DNA of 64,000 bases from Oscillospiraceae bacterium (GTDB taxonomy: Bacteria > Bacillota > Clostridia > Oscillospirales > Oscillospiraceae): NCBI GenBank assembly GCA_017409205.1, contig JAFQTF010000032.1, positions 1-64,000 on the forward strand, read 5' to 3'. This document shows positions 1 through 7,438 of this stretch, in pieces. Position 1 is the stretch's first letter. Each line of letters opens with the position of its first letter. The notes beneath the pieces were generated by a model. It made no database searches. It saw nothing but the letters and a program-made list of their open reading frames with translations, and was not told where the DNA came from. Made by a program: the position numbers and the translations under genes.

Positions 1-147
1 GACCTCGATTGCATTTATTATCAGCATAGTCATTGAAGAGAGTGCAGCACAAAGAATGTCCTCGCCTGAATCGGCAAATCCCGTGTGACCCTGCTCCTCA
101 AAGCCGTAAAACACACCGTCGGTCTTATAAAAGATGATTTTTGTCAT
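1..147 (-). CDS. prp: Ribosomal-processing cysteine protease Prp (3' part missing)
   Basis: The first 49 codons of a gene running off the left window edge, starting at the ATG at 145-147. The protein shows the Prp signature GHTGFADSGEDILCAALS, with the catalytic His and Cys of the family (His in GHTG, Cys in ILCAA). Prp removes the N-terminal extension of ribosomal protein L27 in Firmicutes and related bacteria and sits between rplU and rpmA. Here it lies 3 bases after rplU on the same strand, the usual order, so rpmA is expected just outside the window. The identification rests on the motif and the position together. Confidence 0.9.
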   Translation of the reverse strand, partial: MTKIIFYKTDGVFYGFEEQGHTGFADSGEDILCAALSSMTMLIINAIEV

Positions 148-150
148 ACC

Positions 151-462
151 TTACGCGTTGATCTTGTCAATCTGAACCTTCGTGTAGAACTGACGATGGC
201 CGATCTTCTTCTTCTCGTTCTTCTTGGGCTTGTACTTGAAGACGGTGATCTTCTTGGCCTTGCCATTCTTAACGACCTTAGCCTCGACTGCTGCACCCTC
301 AACAACGGGAGCGCCGATCTTGGTGTTCTCGCCGTCCAGGATAGCCAGAACCTGCTCGAACTTCACGGTAGCGGCTTCCTCAGCACCCAGCTTCTCGATG
401 TACAGGACATCGCCCTCAGCCACGGTGTACTGCTTGCCACCGGTCACGATAACTGCTTTCAT
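151..462 (-). CDS. rplU: 50S ribosomal protein L21
   Basis: A 103-residue protein beginning [14 protein letters not shown], the standard L21 N-terminus, with the basic C-terminal half ([19 protein letters not shown]) that contacts 23S rRNA. An upstream in-frame GTG at 474 would add four residues. I prefer the ATG at 462 because AGGTGA lies about nine bases before it and because 103 aa is the family length. It is the first gene of the rplU-prp-(rpmA) operon, with a leader and a strong promoter upstream. Confidence 0.97.
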   Translation of the reverse strand: MKAVIVTGGKQYTVAEGDVLYIEKLGAEEAATVKFEQVLAILDGENTKIGAPVVEGAAVEAKVVKNGKAKKITVFKYKPKKNEKKKIGHRQFYTKVQIDKINA

Positions 463-546
463 TTCTAAATTCACCTACTTTATATTGTGTAGTCTCGCTC
501 TGGAGGCGTGCTGCGGGCAGCAACTTAAAAGCCCCTTTGATGCGGC
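463..546 (-). promoter_or_regulatory. 5' leader of rplU, possible L21 leader
   Basis: About 80 transcribed bases lie between the predicted start site and rplU. They are rich in GC inverted pieces (GCTGCCCGCAGC around 505-516). Low-GC Gram-positives often carry an L21 leader RNA at this place. I see a hairpin-prone leader in the right position but cannot confirm a family match by eye. Confidence 0.35.
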
Positions 547-552
547 CCGATT

Positions 553-581
553 ATTTTAGCATCTGATACACAAATTGTCAA
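553..581 (-). promoter_or_regulatory. Promoter of rplU operon
   Basis: On the minus strand, TTGACA (576-581) and TAAAAT (553-558) are separated by 17 bases, a near-consensus sigma-A promoter reading toward rplU. Confidence 0.75.
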
Positions 582-601
582 GGCGTTTTTTGTACTTTTT
601 C

Positions 602-630
602 TTGCGTTTTTCTTACCAATTTGATATACT
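602..630 (+). promoter_or_regulatory. Promoter of apbE
   Basis: TTGCGT (602-607), 17 bases, then TATACT (625-630), about 48 bases before the apbE start codon and back to back with the rplU promoter. Confidence 0.5.
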
Positions 631-677
631 GAGTAGGCATTCCTTATGTTTATTTTCACCTGTTTTCGAGGTAGTAT

Positions 678-1604
678 ATGAAGCGACTCTTTGCACTCCT
701 GTTGGCCCTGTCCCTGCTGCTCAGCGGCTGCGCCAAACCTCTGGAGCAAACCTTTTTTGCCATGAACACTGTTATGACGGTTCAGATCTGGGGAAAGGAT
801 TCCGAAACAGCCTTCGGCCAAATCTTCACCAAGCTGCATGATCTGGAAACCAGCTGGTCTGCCACTTCGGAAGATTCCATTCTCTGGCAGCTGAACAACG
901 GCAATGCGCTGTTTCAGCTGGAAGCAGGACAGGCAGCCCTGCTGCACTCCGCAGAGGAACTCAGCGAACTGACCGGCGGCGCCTTTGATCCCAAGATGCG
1001 CTGTGTCAGTGAAGCCTGGGGCTTTTATAACGATGAGCACCGCATCCCCACCCAGGAGGAGATCGACGCTGCCATGGCAGATCCCCAGTGGGATCTGGGC
1101 GGTGCCATGAAGGGCTACGCCGGCCGTGCCTGTGTTGCCCTGCTGGACAAGCTGAATATTGACCGGGCCCTGCTGAATCTGGGCGGAAATATCCAAACCT
1201 ACGGTAAAAAAGCTGACGGGACTCCCTGGCAGGTAGGAATCCAGAATCCCGACGGCGGCGACTATCTGGGCATTTTGTCAGTCACAGGCACCATGGCGGT
1301 AGTGACCTCCGGAGATTACCAGCGTTATTTTGAGGTGGATGGGGTAAGATATCACCACATTCTGGACCCGGAAACCGGGTATCCTGCCGATTCTGGTCTG
1401 CGCAGTGTCACTGTTATCTGCGAAGATGGTCTGACTGCCGACTGCCTCTCCACCGCCCTGTTTGTCATGGGATTGGAAAAGGGCAGCGATTTCTGGCGGG
1501 AATGCGATGATTTTGAAGCGGTGTTCATCACCACCGATGGTACCATTTTCGCAACAGAGGGCGCCAACCTCTCCGGATGCGCATACGAGGTGATCGCAAA
1601 ATGA
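678..1604 (+). CDS. apbE: FAD:protein FMN transferase, ApbE lipoprotein
   Basis: A 308-aa protein with a lipoprotein signal peptide ending LLLSGC (Cys18 is the probable lipidation site), so it acts outside the membrane. It has the ApbE features: a [11 protein letters not shown] segment, [10 protein letters not shown], and the C-terminal [16 protein letters not shown] followed by [14 protein letters not shown], which binds Mg-FAD. ApbE covalently attaches FMN to Thr or Ser of target flavoproteins such as Rnf/Nqr subunits and extracellular flavoproteins. The stop overlaps the next start (ATGA). No FMN-acceptor protein is encoded next to it, so its target lies elsewhere. The start is preceded by GAGGTAGTAT. 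Confidence 0.93.
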   Translation: MKRLFALLLALSLLLSGCAKPLEQTFFAMNTVMTVQIWGKDSETAFGQIFTKLHDLETSWSATSEDSILWQLNNGNALFQLEAGQAALLHSAEELSELTGGAFDPKMRCVSEAWGFYNDEHRIPTQEEIDAAMADPQWDLGGAMKGYAGRACVALLDKLNIDRALLNLGGNIQTYGKKADGTPWQVGIQNPDGGDYLGILSVTGTMAVVTSGDYQRYFEVDGVRYHHILDPETGYPADSGLRSVTVICEDGLTADCLSTALFVMGLEKGSDFWRECDDFEAVFITTDGTIFATEGANLSGCAYEVIAK

Positions 1605-1960
1605 AAACCAAATACTGGATCGCCCTTCTGGCTGTCATTCTGGTGGTCTGTCTGGGATGCAGCATTCCCCTGCTGATCCCCGGAGAAGCTGCTGCCTACG
1701 CAGAGATCATCAGCGATGGTCAGGTGATGCATGTGGTGGATCTGAAAATCGACCGGGAGATCCATATTACCACAGACAGGGGCGGCAGCAATACTGTCAC
1801 TGTCAGTGACGGAAAGATCGGCGTTACGGCGGCCAACTGCCCGGATCACTATTGCATGGACAGAGGCTTCTGCAGCAGCGGTGCCCAGATCGTCTGCCTG
1901 CCCAACAAACTGGTCATCCGGTTCATAGGCAGCCAGAGCGTGGATACCGTTGTCGGATAA
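1601..1960 (+). CDS. NusG domain II-containing membrane-anchored protein
   Basis: A 119-aa protein with one N-terminal membrane segment ([17 protein letters not shown]) and an extracellular NusG-II-like domain containing the typical two-Cys stretch [14 protein letters not shown] use the ATG at 1601, which overlaps the apbE stop; an in-frame ATG at 1577 lies inside apbE and is unlikely. Such proteins frequently accompany apbE and Gx transporter genes in Firmicutes. The exact function of the domain outside transcription is unknown; a role in extracytoplasmic flavinylation or redox is inferred from the neighbour. Confidence 0.82.
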   Translation: MKTKYWIALLAVILVVCLGCSIPLLIPGEAAAYAEIISDGQVMHVVDLKIDREIHITTDRGGSNTVTVSDGKIGVTAANCPDHYCMDRGFCSSGAQIVCLPNKLVIRFIGSQSVDTVVG

Positions 1961-1984
1961 AATCGAAGATTTCAAAAAAAGTTC

Positions 1985-2013
1985 TTGACAAATCCGGGTT
2001 TCCTGTGTATATT
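1985..2013 (+). promoter_or_regulatory. Promoter of tRNA-Val operon
   Basis: TTGACA (1985-1990), 17 bases, TATATT (2008-2013), 28 bases before the first tRNA. Confidence 0.8.
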
Positions 2014-2041
2014 AAATGAGTGCTTCGGCGAAAGCACTTAT

Positions 2042-2118
2042 GGACGATTAGCTCAGCTGGCTAGAGCATCCGCTTGACGTGCGGAAGGTCATAGGTTCGA
2101 GTCCTATATCGTCCACCA
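2042..2118 (+). tRNA. tRNA-Val (GAC)
   Basis: A 77-nt tRNA. The acceptor GGACGAT pairs with ATCGTCC, the anticodon stem TCCGC/GCGGA encloses the loop TTGACGT (anticodon GAC), and the T stem ATAGG/CCTAT encloses TTCGAGT. CCA is encoded. It is identical to the following copy. Confidence 0.96.
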
Positions 2119-2134
2119 CTTAATTTTATATGAT

Positions 2135-2211
2135 GGACGATTAGCTCAGCTGGCTAGAGCATCCGCTTGACGTGCGGAAGGTCATAGGTTCGAGTCCTAT
2201 ATCGTCCACCA
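2135..2211 (+). tRNA. tRNA-Val (GAC), second copy
   Basis: An exact duplicate of the tRNA at 2042-2118, separated by 16 bases, again with an encoded CCA. Its 3' end is the left edge of the tandem repeat described at 2189-2497. Confidence 0.96.
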
Positions 2212-2497
2212 AAAACCATACCTTTCGGTGTGGTTTTTCTTTTTGGTAAGGTATTGGACTCGAACCCATCTAAATGCAACACCCCGGTGGGGTGTTGCTC
2301 GATTCCGGCTCGACGGAATCGACTCTTTAATATATTCGAGTCCTATATCGTCCACCAAAAGGAAACCACACCTTACGGTGTGGTTTTTCTTTTTGGTGAG
2401 CCATTGGACTCGAATCCACTTAAATACACCCCCCGGTGGGGTGTTGCTCAATTCCGGCCCGACGGAATCGACTCTATAATATATTCGAGTCCTATAT
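2189..2497 (+). repeat. Tandem tRNA-3'-end repeat, two units of about 146-149 bp
   Basis: The last 26 bases of tRNA-Val (TTCGAGTCCTATATCGTCCA plus CCAAAA, 2189-2214) recur at 2335-2360 and, in part, at 2484-2497. Between the copies lie two similar units. Each holds a terminator hairpin with a T tract, an inverted copy of the T arm (GGACTCGAA at 2257-2265 and 2407-2415), a GC hairpin (ACACCCCGGTGGGGTGT type), a second hairpin (ATTCCG...CGGAAT) and then the direct T-arm copy. The inverted and direct T-arm pieces can pair and enclose the two hairpins. No coding potential is seen. From 2498 to 2659 I see only a hairpin (2578-2604, CCCCCGGTG/CACCGGGGG). Confidence 0.85.
2214..2245 (+). terminator. 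Rho-independent terminator after tRNA-Val
   Basis: The stem ACCATACC / GGTGTGGT (one G-T pair) with loop TTTC is followed by TTTTCTTTTT. A second version with a perfect stem occurs at 2362-2395 in the next repeat unit. Confidence 0.8.
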
Positions 2498-2659
2498 TGC
2501 CCCCTTTCATTTCTCAAAGTCCGCCGACAGCCCTCCGGACTGCCAGCAGCATTTCCTTTTTCCAGAAATAGAATTATCCCCCGGTGCCTACTGTACACCG
2601 GGGGAAGGAAACAGGAAGAAAAAAATTCTATTCATCATCACAAATCACAAATTACGCTG

Positions 2660-2983
2660 TTAAGCCTCAGCAAGCGCTTCTTTCAGGAAATCATCAATAT
2701 GATCGCCGTGATTGGGCACAACAATAGAACCCAGTGCTTTTCCCCTGTCGTACAGCACCAGAGTCGGTACCACCTCGATCCGTTCCTCCATAGCCAGCAT
2801 ATAGTCCCGGTCGATGTTCACCTGTCCCACCAGAAGACGATCTCCCCAACGCCCGGACACACGCTTCAGTGCAGGCTGAAGCCGACGGCAATAGCCACAT
2901 TCAGCAGAGCAGAAAGCGACCAGCACCGGCACGCTACTGCCGGATGTACAGATCTGGAACAGTTCGCGATTCATCTGAATCAT
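2660..2983 (-). CDS. Thioredoxin-family protein with CGYC active site
   Basis: A 107-aa thioredoxin-fold protein. The redox pair is C29-G-Y-C32 inside FCSAECGYCRRLQP, and the cis-proline loop is VVPT. An extra Cys25 precedes the active site. The CGYC centre differs from the classical CGPC of the neighbouring trxA (3809-4114), so it probably serves a specialised reductase or a peroxide/NO-defence partner. AAGGAGTGAGG stands before the ATG at 2983. It is divergent from the Crp/Fnr gene, and the GTGA-N5-TCAC site is centred about 41 bases upstream of its predicted transcription start. Confidence 0.85.
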   Translation of the reverse strand: MIQMNRELFQICTSGSSVPVLVAFCSAECGYCRRLQPALKRVSGRWGDRLLVGQVNIDRDYMLAMEERIEVVPTLVLYDRGKALGSIVVPNHGDHIDDFLKEALAEA

Positions 2984-3035
2984 ATCCTCACTCCTTTCTT
3001 TTCTTGCAGTATACCGTTTTTATTCAGATTTGTCC

Positions 3036-3048
3036 GTGATATGGTCAC
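3036..3048. promoter_or_regulatory. Putative Crp/Fnr-family operator GTGA-N5-TCAC
   Basis: GTGATATGGTCAC is a dyad in the divergent region between the thioredoxin-like gene and the Crp/Fnr gene. The same dyad occurs at 4180-4192. Relative to the minus-strand -10 TATACT (3008-3013) its centre falls near -41, the class II activator position. It also lies just upstream of the regulator's own -35 box. Confidence 0.6.
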
Positions 3049-3056
3049 ATTTCCGT

Positions 3057-3085
3057 TTGACATCTTCCTCTGAGTTCGCTATAGT
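3057..3085 (+). promoter_or_regulatory. Promoter of the Crp/Fnr gene
   Basis: TTGACA (3057-3062), 17 bases, TATAGT (3080-3085), ending 21 bases before the start codon at 3107. Confidence 0.7.
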
Positions 3086-3106
3086 AAACACAAAGGAGGG
3101 AATTCC

Positions 3107-3772
3107 ATGGATAAGGATTTTCAGCAATATTTCCCCATCTGGGACCGACTGACCGCGGAACAGCAGGATCGGATCGCCCAGGTCACCGAATTCCGGAAGA
3201 TCAAAAAAGGCACTGTCATCCATGATGGCAGTCCCGACTGTCTGGGTATGCTTTTGGTGCACAGCGGTCAGCTGCGGGCCTATATGCTGTCGGAGGAAGG
3301 CCGGGAAGTCACCATCTGCCGCTTCTTCGAGATGGATATCTGTCTGTTCTCCGCCGCCTGCGTCATGCCCAATATGCAGTTCGACATCTTCATCGAAGCA
3401 GAAAAGGACACCACGCTTTGGGTTATTCCTGCCTGTCTCTACAAAAATCTGATGGATGAATCTCTGGTGATCTCCAATTACTCCCATGATCTCATCACCA
3501 ATCATTTTTCCGAGCTGATGTGGCTCATGGAGCAGATCATGTGGAAGAGTTTCGATAAACGGCTGGCCAAATTCCTGCTGGAAGAATCCGCGCTGGAAGA
3601 ATCCGATTCCCTGAAGATCACCCACGAAAAGATCGCCAACCACATGGGCACCGCCCGGGAGGTAGTTACCCGGATGCTACGCTACTTCCAGGGTGAAGAC
3701 ATGGTGCGTCTGACCCGGGGTACTGTAGACATCAGAGACCGCAAGCGGCTGGAAAAACTGGCTTACGGATAA
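3107..3772 (+). CDS. Crp/Fnr family transcriptional regulator
   Basis: A 221-aa protein with an N-terminal cyclic-nucleotide-binding-type beta barrel (about residues 15-130), a long dimerisation helix, and a C-terminal winged helix with the recognition segment HEKIANHMGTAREVVTRML (about 170-190). The R-E-x-x-x-R arrangement in the recognition helix is typical of family members that read GTGA half sites, matching the two nearby operators. The N-terminal Cys cluster of E. coli FNR is absent, so sensing is not by that type of Fe-S cluster; a bound small molecule, haem or thiols are possible. It is flanked by two thioredoxins and a flavodiiron protein, which suggests a regulator of the oxygen or nitric oxide response. 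GGAGGG precedes the ATG. Confidence 0.9.
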   Translation: MDKDFQQYFPIWDRLTAEQQDRIAQVTEFRKIKKGTVIHDGSPDCLGMLLVHSGQLRAYMLSEEGREVTICRFFEMDICLFSAACVMPNMQFDIFIEAEKDTTLWVIPACLYKNLMDESLVISNYSHDLITNHFSELMWLMEQIMWKSFDKRLAKFLLEESALEESDSLKITHEKIANHMGTAREVVTRMLRYFQGEDMVRLTRGTVDIRDRKRLEKLAYG

Positions 3773-3777
3773 AGCAA

Positions 3778-3806
3778 ATCCCCGCCATCGGCGGGGATTT
3801 TATTTT
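3778..3806. terminator. Bidirectional terminator between regulator and trxA
   Basis: The perfect stem CCCCGCC (3780-3786) / GGCGGGG (3790-3796) is followed by ATTTTATTTT on the plus strand and by an AT-rich tract on the minus strand. It serves the convergent genes ending at 3772 and 3809. Confidence 0.85.
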
Positions 3807-3808
3807 GC

Positions 3809-4114
3809 TTACAACGCTGACAAGATCTGCTGCTTGCCCCGGGCGCCAACCATTTTGTGGGCCACCTGGCCGTCCTTCAGAACCATCATGGTGGGGATAC
3901 TGAAGACCCGGAACTGTTTGGCCAGCTCCCGTTCCTCCTCCACATTGACCTTGCAGACCTTGATATCGGGACGTTCCCGGGCAATCTCATCCAGCAGAGG
4001 GCTGACCATCCGGCAGGGGCCGCACCAGGGTGCCCAGAAATCCAGCAGAACCTTCTTTTCACTGCGGATCACTTCGTCTTCAAAACTGTGCTTCGTAATG
4101 TTGATAGGTGCCAT
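3809..4114 (-). CDS. trxA: Thioredoxin TrxA
   Basis: A 101-aa thioredoxin with the canonical active site WAPWCGPCRMV, the cis-proline loop SIPT and the C-terminal GxxGK-type segment. It is a general dithiol reductant in the cytoplasm. I chose the ATG at 4114 because AAAGGAG lies eight bases before it; an ATG two codons upstream is too close to the ribosome site. It is divergent from the flavodiiron gene, and the operator at 4180-4192 is about 41 bases upstream of its own predicted start of transcription (-10 TATGAT at 4152-4157). Confidence 0.95.
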   Translation of the reverse strand: MAPINITKHSFEDEVIRSEKKVLLDFWAPWCGPCRMVSPLLDEIARERPDIKVCKVNVEEERELAKQFRVFSIPTMMVLKDGQVAHKMVGARGKQQILSAL

Positions 4115-4179
4115 ATGCATCGCTCCTTTGCTTTTCTTTTTTTCTGGTTGTATCATACCCTTTTTTTCAAAAAAATTCC

Positions 4180-4192
4180 GTGATAAAGTCAC
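4180..4192. promoter_or_regulatory. Putative Crp/Fnr-family operator shared by trxA and the flavodiiron gene
   Basis: GTGATAAAGTCAC repeats the dyad seen at 3036-3048, including the upstream CC. It lies between divergent -10 boxes TATGAT (4152-4157, minus) and TATAAT (4216-4221, plus). Its centre is about 41 bases from both predicted start sites, so one bound dimer could activate both genes. Confidence 0.6.
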
Positions 4193-4221
4193 TATACATT
4201 CCCTGGTTTTTTCGCTATAAT
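4193..4221 (+). promoter_or_regulatory. Promoter of the flavodiiron gene
   Basis: A weak -35 TATACA (4193-4198), 17 bases and a perfect -10 TATAAT (4216-4221). The poor -35 next to an operator is typical of an activator-dependent promoter. Confidence 0.6.
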
Positions 4222-4252
4222 ACATATGAACAATGATAAAGGAGCCTGCACT

Positions 4253-6043
4253 ATGACTATTACAAAGGATATCCGTTACATCGGCGTCAATGACCATCAG
4301 ATCGACCTGTTCGAGGGTCAGTACGTTGTTCCCAACGGCATGGCCTACAATTCCTATGCCATCCTCGATGAGAAGATCGCCATCATGGACACTGTGGACA
4401 AGAATTTTACCCACGAATGGATGGACAATATCCAGAGCGTTCTGAACGGCCGGAAGCCTGACTATCTGGTGGTGCAGCATATGGAGCCCGACCACTCCGC
4501 CAACATCGATAAATTTCTGACTCTGTACCCTGAGGCTGTGGTAGTAGCCTCTGCCAAGTCCTTTGCCATGATGCAGAATTTCTTCGGCACTGACTATGCG
4601 GATCGCCGGATCGTAGTGGGTGAGGGAAGCACCCTGTCCCTGGGCAAGCATGAGCTGACCTTCGTCACTGCTCCCATGGTGCATTGGCCTGAGGTCATCG
4701 TCACCTACGACGCATACGACAAGGTTCTGTTCTCTGCTGACGGATTCGGCAAATTCGGTGCTCTGGATGCAGAGGAAGATTGGGCCTGCGAAGCCCGCCG
4801 TTACTACATCGGTATTGTGGGCAAATACGGCGTTCAGGTGCAGAATCTTCTGAAAAAAGCTGCCGGTCTGGATATCCGGATCATCGCCCCCCTCCATGGC
4901 CCTGTGCTGACAGAAAACCTGGGCTATTACATCAACCTGTACGATATCTGGTCCTCCTACCGGGTGGAAAGCGAAGGCATCGTCATTGCCTATACCTCTG
5001 TCTACGGCAACACAAAGGCCGCTGTGGAGCTGCTGGCTGAAAAGCTGAAGGAAAAGGGCTGCCCCAAGGTGGTCGTCAATGATCTGGCCCGCTGCGATAT
5101 GGCAGAAGCTGTAGAGGATGCCTTCCGTTATGGCAAGCTGGTTCTGGCAACCACCACCTACAATGCCGACATTTTCCCCTTCATGAAAGAATTCATCCAC
5201 CATCTGACGGAGCGGAACTTCCAGAACCGTACCATTGGTCTGATGGAAAATGGCTCTTGGGCCCCTCTGGCTGCCAAGGTCATGCGTAAGATGCTGGAAA
5301 GCAGCAAGAATCTGACCTTTACCGAGACCACTGTCAAGATCCTCTCCGCCCTCAGCGATGACAGCCGGGCACAGATCGATGCCATGGCGGAAGAACTCTG
5401 CCGGGACTATCTGGCACGGCAGGATGAAACCGCCAACAAGAACGATCTGACCGCACTGTTCAACATCGGCTATGGCCTGTACGTGGTCACTTCCAACGAT
5501 GGCGTCAAGGACAACGGTCTCATCGTCAACACCGTTTCCCAGGTGACCAATACCCCCAACCGGGTCGCCGTTACCATCAGCAAAGAAAACTATTCCCATC
5601 ATGTGATCCGCAAAACCGGCATCATGAATGTGAACTGCCTGGATGAATCCGCCCCCTTCTCTGTGTTCCAGCACTTCGGATTCCAGAGCGGGCGCACTGT
5701 AGACAAATTCGCCGGCTGTGAAGATCTGCGCAGCGACAACGGTCTGCGGTTCCTGCCCCGGTACATCAACTCCTTCATGAGCCTGAAGGTGGAGCAGTAC
5801 GTGGATCTGGACACCCATGGTATGTTTATCTGCTCCGTTACGGAAGCCCGGGTTATTTCTGACCGGAATACCATGAGCTACACCTATTACATGGACAATG
5901 TCAAGCCCCAGCCGGAGACGGACGGCAAGAAGGGCTTTGTCTGCAAGATCTGCGGCTGGGTATACGAAGGTGATTCCCTCCCCGATGACATTATCTGCCC
6001 CCTGTGTAAGCATGGCGCTGCCGATTTTGAATCTATCGCATAA
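4253..6043 (+). CDS. Flavodiiron protein fused to flavin reductase and rubredoxin domains
   Basis: A 596-aa multidomain protein. Residues 1 to about 250 form a metallo-beta-lactamase-like diiron domain with H76-x-E78-x-D80-H81. About 255-395 is a flavodoxin domain (AYTSVYGNTKAAVELL). About 405-555 is a flavin reductase-type FMN barrel. The last 40 residues are a rubredoxin with two CxxC pairs (CKICG, CPLC). Flavodiiron proteins reduce O2 to water and/or NO to N2O. The extra domains could let this single chain take electrons directly from NAD(P)H. The start at 4253 has AAAGGAG before it; the in-frame ATG at 4226 lies just after the -10 box and is unlikely. Regulation by the adjacent Crp/Fnr protein is inferred from the operator. 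Confidence 0.93.
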   Translation: MTITKDIRYIGVNDHQIDLFEGQYVVPNGMAYNSYAILDEKIAIMDTVDKNFTHEWMDNIQSVLNGRKPDYLVVQHMEPDHSANIDKFLTLYPEAVVVASAKSFAMMQNFFGTDYADRRIVVGEGSTLSLGKHELTFVTAPMVHWPEVIVTYDAYDKVLFSADGFGKFGALDAEEDWACEARRYYIGIVGKYGVQVQNLLKKAAGLDIRIIAPLHGPVLTENLGYYINLYDIWSSYRVESEGIVIAYTSVYGNTKAAVELLAEKLKEKGCPKVVVNDLARCDMAEAVEDAFRYGKLVLATTTYNADIFPFMKEFIHHLTERNFQNRTIGLMENGSWAPLAAKVMRKMLESSKNLTFTETTVKILSALSDDSRAQIDAMAEELCRDYLARQDETANKNDLTALFNIGYGLYVVTSNDGVKDNGLIVNTVSQVTNTPNRVAVTISKENYSHHVIRKTGIMNVNCLDESAPFSVFQHFGFQSGRTVDKFAGCEDLRSDNGLRFLPRYINSFMSLKVEQYVDLDTHGMFICSVTEARVISDRNTMSYTYYMDNVKPQPETDGKKGFVCKICGWVYEGDSLPDDIICPLCKHGAADFESIA

Positions 6044-6050
6044 AGCTGCT

Positions 6051-6089
6051 TTCCCGGTCTGCTGAAACGCAGACCGGGAATTTTATTTT
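6051..6089 (+). terminator. Terminator of the flavodiiron gene
   Basis: The stem TTCCCGGTCTGC / GCAGACCGGGAA with loop TGAAAC is followed by TTTTATTTT. Confidence 0.9.
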
Positions 6090-6099
6090 GTAATGAATC

Positions 6100-6128
6100 T
6101 TGTACATTTCAGCACTGTTTGCTATAAT
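6100..6128 (+). promoter_or_regulatory. Promoter of the ThrE-like gene
   Basis: TTGTAC (6100-6105), 17 bases, TATAAT (6123-6128). Confidence 0.65.
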
Positions 6129-6163
6129 TGCCATGAACGTTCCTTTGTATCAGGAGAATTATC

Positions 6164-7402
6164 ATGGATTACCGTATTTTGATGGAATTGGCGTCCCAGC
6201 TTGGCACCCGGCTGGCGGTGGCCGGTGCCGAAACTTACCGTGTTGAGGAAAGCATCGTCCGGGTTCTGGCCGCTTATGGTTTGGATTCCCGAGTCTACTC
6301 CGTTCCCAACAGTCTTTTCATCACCATTATGGTGCCCGGTCAGCTTCCCATCACCCAGCTGTGCCGGATGAAGCACATCGGGACTGACCTGGATGCTGTG
6401 GAAAAATACAACAATTTCAGCCGGGCCATCTGCGAGAAAAAGCCTGATCCCAAAGTGGCTCTCCAGTGGCTGGAAGAAACAGACAGGGCAAGACAGGCCT
6501 ATTCCTTCCCAAAGGTTCTGCTGGGCCATATTCTGGTGGCCTGCGGACTGTGCGTGTTTTACGGCGGCGCATATTCCGACGTGATCTGCGCCGGTCTTTG
6601 CGGTCTGTTTCTGGGGCTCTTCAGCCGTTTTCTGGGAAAATACAATTCCAATGCCTTCTTCCAGAATATCGCCTCCGGCTTTGCCATGGCGCTTTTTGCC
6701 TACCTGCTGGCGGCCGCAGGAATGTCCCGGAACATCGACACCTCCGTCATCGGCACGCTGATGCTTCTGGTGCCGGGTCTGCTGTTTACCAACTCTCTCC
6801 GGGACATCATCTTCGGTGACATCAATTCCGGTGTCAACCGTATCGTCACGGCTATCCTCATTGCCGCTGCTGTGGCGCTGGGTACTGCTGCCGCGTGGAA
6901 TACCGCCCAGTATCTCTGGGGCATCCCTCCCGTCCCGGCACCCCTGACTCACTCCCCCCTCATCACCTGTACCGGAACCGCTGTGGCCTGCACCGGCTTT
7001 CTGTATGTGTGGAACATCCATGGTGCCGGCAAATGGGTCTGTCCCGTGGGCGGATTCCTGACCTGGGCTGTCTTCTGTTTTGCCAAGGAATTGGGATTCG
7101 GATATGCCATGTGCTGCCTGTTCGGCACCATCTTTGCCGCAACGTATGCCGAAGTAATGGCCAGAGTCCGCAAATACCCTGCCATCTCCTATTTGGTCAT
7201 CGGTCTGATCTCCCTGATTCCCGGCTCCAACATTTACTACACCGCCCAGCAGGCAGTCCAGGGCAATATGGACCGCTTCATTCAGGAAGGTACTCTGCTT
7301 GTGGTAACTGCCGGTGTCATGGCCGTAGGCATCATTCTGGTCTCCTCCGCCGCCAGAATCATTCACCCCATCCATCCGCCCATCAAAAATGCTTCCAAAT
7401 AA
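6164..7402 (+). CDS. Threonine/serine exporter family protein (ThrE-like)
   Basis: A 412-aa membrane protein. The N-terminal soluble part has the family motif AGAETYRVEES, and about ten hydrophobic segments follow from residue 115. In ThrE-like exporters the N-terminal domain (PF06738 type) and the second membrane domain (PF12821 type) are often separate genes; here both are on one chain. The family exports Thr/Ser or related small amino acids, but the substrate here is not proven. AGGAGAATTATC precedes the ATG. It is a single-gene unit with its own promoter and terminator. Confidence 0.85.
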   Translation: MDYRILMELASQLGTRLAVAGAETYRVEESIVRVLAAYGLDSRVYSVPNSLFITIMVPGQLPITQLCRMKHIGTDLDAVEKYNNFSRAICEKKPDPKVALQWLEETDRARQAYSFPKVLLGHILVACGLCVFYGGAYSDVICAGLCGLFLGLFSRFLGKYNSNAFFQNIASGFAMALFAYLLAAAGMSRNIDTSVIGTLMLLVPGLLFTNSLRDIIFGDINSGVNRIVTAILIAAAVALGTAAAWNTAQYLWGIPPVPAPLTHSPLITCTGTAVACTGFLYVWNIHGAGKWVCPVGGFLTWAVFCFAKELGFGYAMCCLFGTIFAATYAEVMARVRKYPAISYLVIGLISLIPGSNIYYTAQQAVQGNMDRFIQEGTLLVVTAGVMAVGIILVSSAARIIHPIHPPIKNASK

Positions 7403-7403
7403 C

Positions 7404-7435
7404 AAAACCCGGCCACAGGCCGGGTTTTCTGTTTG
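7404..7435. terminator. Terminator after the ThrE-like gene
   Basis: The perfect stem AAAACCCGGCC / GGCCGGGTTTT with loop ACA can work on both strands for the convergent genes. Confidence 0.88.
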
Positions 7436-7438
7436 ACT

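Noticed and set aside
3107..3772. Oxygen-sensing FNR with a [4Fe-4S] cluster
   Set aside because: The N-terminal Cys cluster needed for that cluster is absent, so only a general Crp/Fnr assignment is supported.
3809..6013. A 734-codon open frame on the minus strand opposite the flavodiiron gene
   Set aside because: It is a shadow of the high-GC coding strand of the flavodiiron gene. Only its last 101 codons (trxA, 3809-4114) are a real gene with a ribosome site.
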